Shown here: positions 62,190-64,000 of the stretch, piece after piece
How the letters are laid out: each line of letters starts with the position of its first letter
Position numbering within the stretch: position 1 is the stretch's first letter
Assembly: GCF_013839525.1 (NCBI RefSeq)
Contig: NZ_JACDIS010000007.1
Location: 62,001-126,000 of the forward strand
Source: Chthonobacter rhizosphaerae
Lineage (GTDB): Bacteria; Pseudomonadota; Alphaproteobacteria; Rhizobiales; Pleomorphomonadaceae
Direction of reading: 5' to 3'
Length of the DNA: 64,000 bases
Notes under the pieces: model-generated
What the model was told of the DNA's origin: nothing
The model's database searches: none
Seen by the model: the letters and a program-made list of their open reading frames with translations, nothing else
Translations under genes and position numbers: made by a program

Positions 62190-62560
62190 CTCGTACCCTC
62201 CATGTTGATGAGATACCTGGTCAACCGGACGTAGCCCGCATGGTTCCGAAATATCGCGCAGGAATCCAGAGTAGCTGGTTTCGGGTGCGCACTATTCGAA
62301 CGCCGGCGATCGGCTGCTTCTTCTACTGGCGTCACACTGACGTCATATCACGAGGGGCGGAGGTCTGGTCCGCAGCGCGTCGTCGACCTTGAGCAGGAGA
62401 CTGCATGTGCTTCGCACGTCTATTCTGCATGTCTATTCTGTAACGGCAGGAGCACAGCCGTCCGGCTGCTCCGCGCCACCCTTTCGGCCGTGCTCCGCCC
62501 GTCCGTTCAACGCCCGCCCGCCGATCCCCGTCGACGGGCCGCGCCCCGCTCTGATATGCC
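62190..62560. other. Divergent intergenic region, no gene seen
   Basis: A gap of 371 bp between the PRC-barrel start and the next plus-strand frame. It includes a lower-GC patch (62270-62350), a TGACGTCATATCACG stretch at about 62337-62352 and the 9-mer TCTATTCTG repeated at 62419-62442. These look like promoter-side sequence. No gene was recognised. Confidence 0.4.
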
Positions 62561-62974
62561 ATGGCGATGACGATGGCCGGCCGCCCCGACGCGCAGACGA
62601 CCGAACCGGGCCCGGCGCCTGGGCGGCTCCGCGCGGCCGGCGCGGTCGTCGCGCTCCTCTTCGCCTATGTGGGCTTTCTGCTCGGAGCCCCCGCGCCGGA
62701 CGTGCGGCCGGCGTCCGCCGGGTTCGGCGTCCAGGCGACCGGTGCCGCCCGTCATCTCGCCCCGCGCGCGGATGCCGGCGCGATCGCCGCCGCCGAGCGG
62801 GCCGACCCGAAGGCGGCTCCGCCGCCGTCCGGCCGACCGGCGATCGGCGCGCAACCTGCCTTCCTTGCCGGCCGACGGGCTGTCGACCGGCCGCCGAACC
62901 GGGCGTCTTCCGTGCGGGCGGCCGCGGTTCGCCGCGCCCACACGCCCCGCGCCCCTCCGTCCGCCGCCGCCTGA
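62561..62974 (+). CDS. Hypothetical single-TM Pro/Ala-rich protein
   Basis: A possible 137-residue protein with one hydrophobic helix (AGAVVALLFAYVGFLLGA) and an Ala/Pro/Arg-rich tail. No family is recognised and no clear ribosome site is visible. The composition could be chance in GC-rich DNA. It precedes secD in the same direction. Confidence 0.35.
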   Translation: MAMTMAGRPDAQTTEPGPAPGRLRAAGAVVALLFAYVGFLLGAPAPDVRPASAGFGVQATGAARHLAPRADAGAIAAAERADPKAAPPPSGRPAIGAQPAFLAGRRAVDRPPNRASSVRAAAVRRAHTPRAPPSAAA

Positions 62975-62993
62975 TCGTCACCCTGATCAAGGC

Positions 62994-63032
62994 GCGTTCC
63001 TGCGCCGGCCGAAAAGCCGGACGCAGGAACGC
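62994..63032 (+). promoter_or_regulatory. Long hairpin in the secD leader
   Basis: GCGTTCCTGCG pairs perfectly with CGCAGGAACGC (11 bp), and inside it CCGGC pairs with GCCGG around a CGAAAA loop, with one bulged A. It ends 18 bases before the secD ATG at 63050. No U-run follows, so it may be a leader element or processing site rather than a terminator. Confidence 0.6.
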
Positions 63033-63049
63033 CTGCACGGACATGTCTC

Positions 63050-64000
63050 ATGAAAACGTCACCCTGGCTCGTGGCCACCTACGTGGTCATCATCGCCCTC
63101 GGCATCCTCACGGCCCTGCCGAACATCGTTCCGAAAACCACCCTCGACGCCCTGCCCTCCTGGTTTCCCCGGACCCAGGTTTCCCTCGGCCTGGACCTGC
63201 GCGGCGGCTCCCACCTCGTCCTTGAGGTGGACGGCGCCGACCTGGTGAAGGAACGGCTCCAGACCCTCACCCAGGACTCGCGCCGGGCGCTCCGCGATGC
63301 CGGCGTCAACGATGCCACCATCCGCCGGTCCGACGCCCAGCTGACCATCCGCCTCGCCGAGGCGGGCCAGCGTCAGGCCGCCCTCGCGGCTCTCGCCCCG
63401 CTCGCCACCCCGGTCGGCCTGTCCGGCGGATCGGACCTCGCCTTCGGGGGCTCGGGCGAGACCATCACCGTCGCGCTCAACGAGGCCGGGCTCGCCGACC
63501 GGGCGAGCGCCGCGGTGGAACAGAGCCTGGAGATCATCCGCCAGCGCATCGACCAGGTCGGGGTCGCGGAGCCCACCATCCAGCGCGTTGGCGCCGACCG
63601 CATCCTTGTCCAGCTCCCCGGCGTCCAGGATCCGGCCCGGATCCGCGATCTTCTCGGCTCCACAGCCAAGATGACCTTCCATCTCCTCGCCGACACGCCG
63701 GCCGATGAAGGCGCGGTGCCGCCCGGGGTGACGCTCCTGAAGGATGCGGCGGGCCGAGCCTATCCGGTGGACGACCGGGTCGAACTCACCGGCGACCGCC
63801 TCACCGACGCCCGCGCCGGCTTCGACCCGAGCACCCGAGAGCCCCTCGTCACCTTCCGCTTCGACACCGCCGGCTCGGCCCGGTTCGCCGAGATCACCCG
63901 CACGCACGTCGGCAAGCCGTTCGCCATCGTGCTCGACCAGACCGTGCTGTCGGCGCCGGTCATCCGCGAGCCGATCACCGGCGGCTCCGGACAGATCTCC
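63050..64000 (+). CDS. secD: Protein translocase subunit SecD (partial, N-terminal part)
   Basis: The first 317 residues run off the right edge. An N-terminal membrane helix (WLVATYVVIIALGILTALPN) is followed by QVSLGLDLRGGSHLVLEVDG, the SecD hallmark, and the first periplasmic domain (SLEIIRQRIDQVGVAEPTIQ, RILVQLPGVQDPARI). SecD with SecF uses the proton gradient to help pull proteins through SecYEG. The ATG at 63050 sits 18 bases after a strong leader hairpin and has only a weak ribosome site. Confidence 0.94.
   Translation, partial: MKTSPWLVATYVVIIALGILTALPNIVPKTTLDALPSWFPRTQVSLGLDLRGGSHLVLEVDGADLVKERLQTLTQDSRRALRDAGVNDATIRRSDAQLTIRLAEAGQRQAALAALAPLATPVGLSGGSDLAFGGSGETITVALNEAGLADRASAAVEQSLEIIRQRIDQVGVAEPTIQRVGADRILVQLPGVQDPARIRDLLGSTAKMTFHLLADTPADEGAVPPGVTLLKDAAGRAYPVDDRVELTGDRLTDARAGFDPSTREPLVTFRFDTAGSARFAEITRTHVGKPFAIVLDQTVLSAPVIREPITGGSGQIS

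Noticed and set aside
62332-62562. 76-residue minus-strand frame before the hypothetical gene
   Set aside because: Arg/Gly-rich with no ribosome site. The region looks like promoter and leader sequence.

Overview
The window is a GC-rich, gene-dense chromosomal segment that looks alphaproteobacterial, most likely Hyphomicrobiales (Rhizobiales). The reasons are the red-type Calvin-cycle gene set (cbbR, cbbF, cbbP, cbbA, cbbX), a pqqABCDE operon, a BigR/SqrR-type sulfur regulator, a RirA-like iron box, rhizobial-style REP elements and many 4-bp ATGA/GTGA gene overlaps. No rRNA, tRNA, CRISPR array, insertion sequence or prophage was recognised.

Layout. (1) 1-201: the end of an ion-channel gene. 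(2) 219-11713, minus strand: a twelve-gene nitrogen-scavenging operon. It encodes a BMP-type ABC transporter (binding protein, two permeases, double ATPase), formamidase, two biuret-hydrolase-like cysteine hydrolases, AtzG/AtzE/AtzH-like proteins, a 5-formyl-THF cyclo-ligase relative and a GntR regulator. A perfect palindrome upstream of the first gene is the likely operator. (3) 11990-23579: a scattered Calvin-cycle cluster (cbbY, cbbZ, cbbE, cbbR, cbbF, cbbP, cbbA, cbbX). RuBisCO (cbbLS) and transketolase are absent, a caspase-like gene sits between cbbP and cbbA, and REP elements flank cbbX. (4) 23897-27249: pqqABCDE. (5) 27371-30206: trehalose phosphatase, glycerate 2-kinase and protein-isoaspartate methyltransferase. 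(6) 30253-33800: stress-type proteins, including an HPF-cold-shock fusion. (7) 33970-41199: a sulfur/FAD pair, ADP-ribosylglycohydrolase, FdhD, thiolase, a GFA protein and an esterase.

(8) 41295-47018: a haem-uptake locus, with a monooxygenase and TonB receptor divergent from hmuTUV. (9) 47156-52904: a BigR/SqrR-like regulator, thioredoxin-2, rhodanese, a DUF2892 membrane protein and an RND efflux pair, followed by a convergent two-component system. (10) 55745-58737: the homogentisate (tyrosine) degradation operon hmgA-fahA-maiA behind a perfect palindromic operator. (11) 59062-62974: DUF502, RidA, YetF, a 28-residue membrane peptide, CsbD and PRC-barrel proteins. (12) 63050-64000: the start of secD.

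Together the genes suggest a metabolically versatile soil or plant-associated bacterium with C1/autotrophic, PQQ-dependent, ureide/biuret-nitrogen, haem-iron and aromatic-catabolic capacity. The least explained parts are the BigR-RND module, the cyclo-ligase-like gene inside the amidase operon, and the Calvin cluster that keeps its RuBisCO activase but has no RuBisCO nearby.
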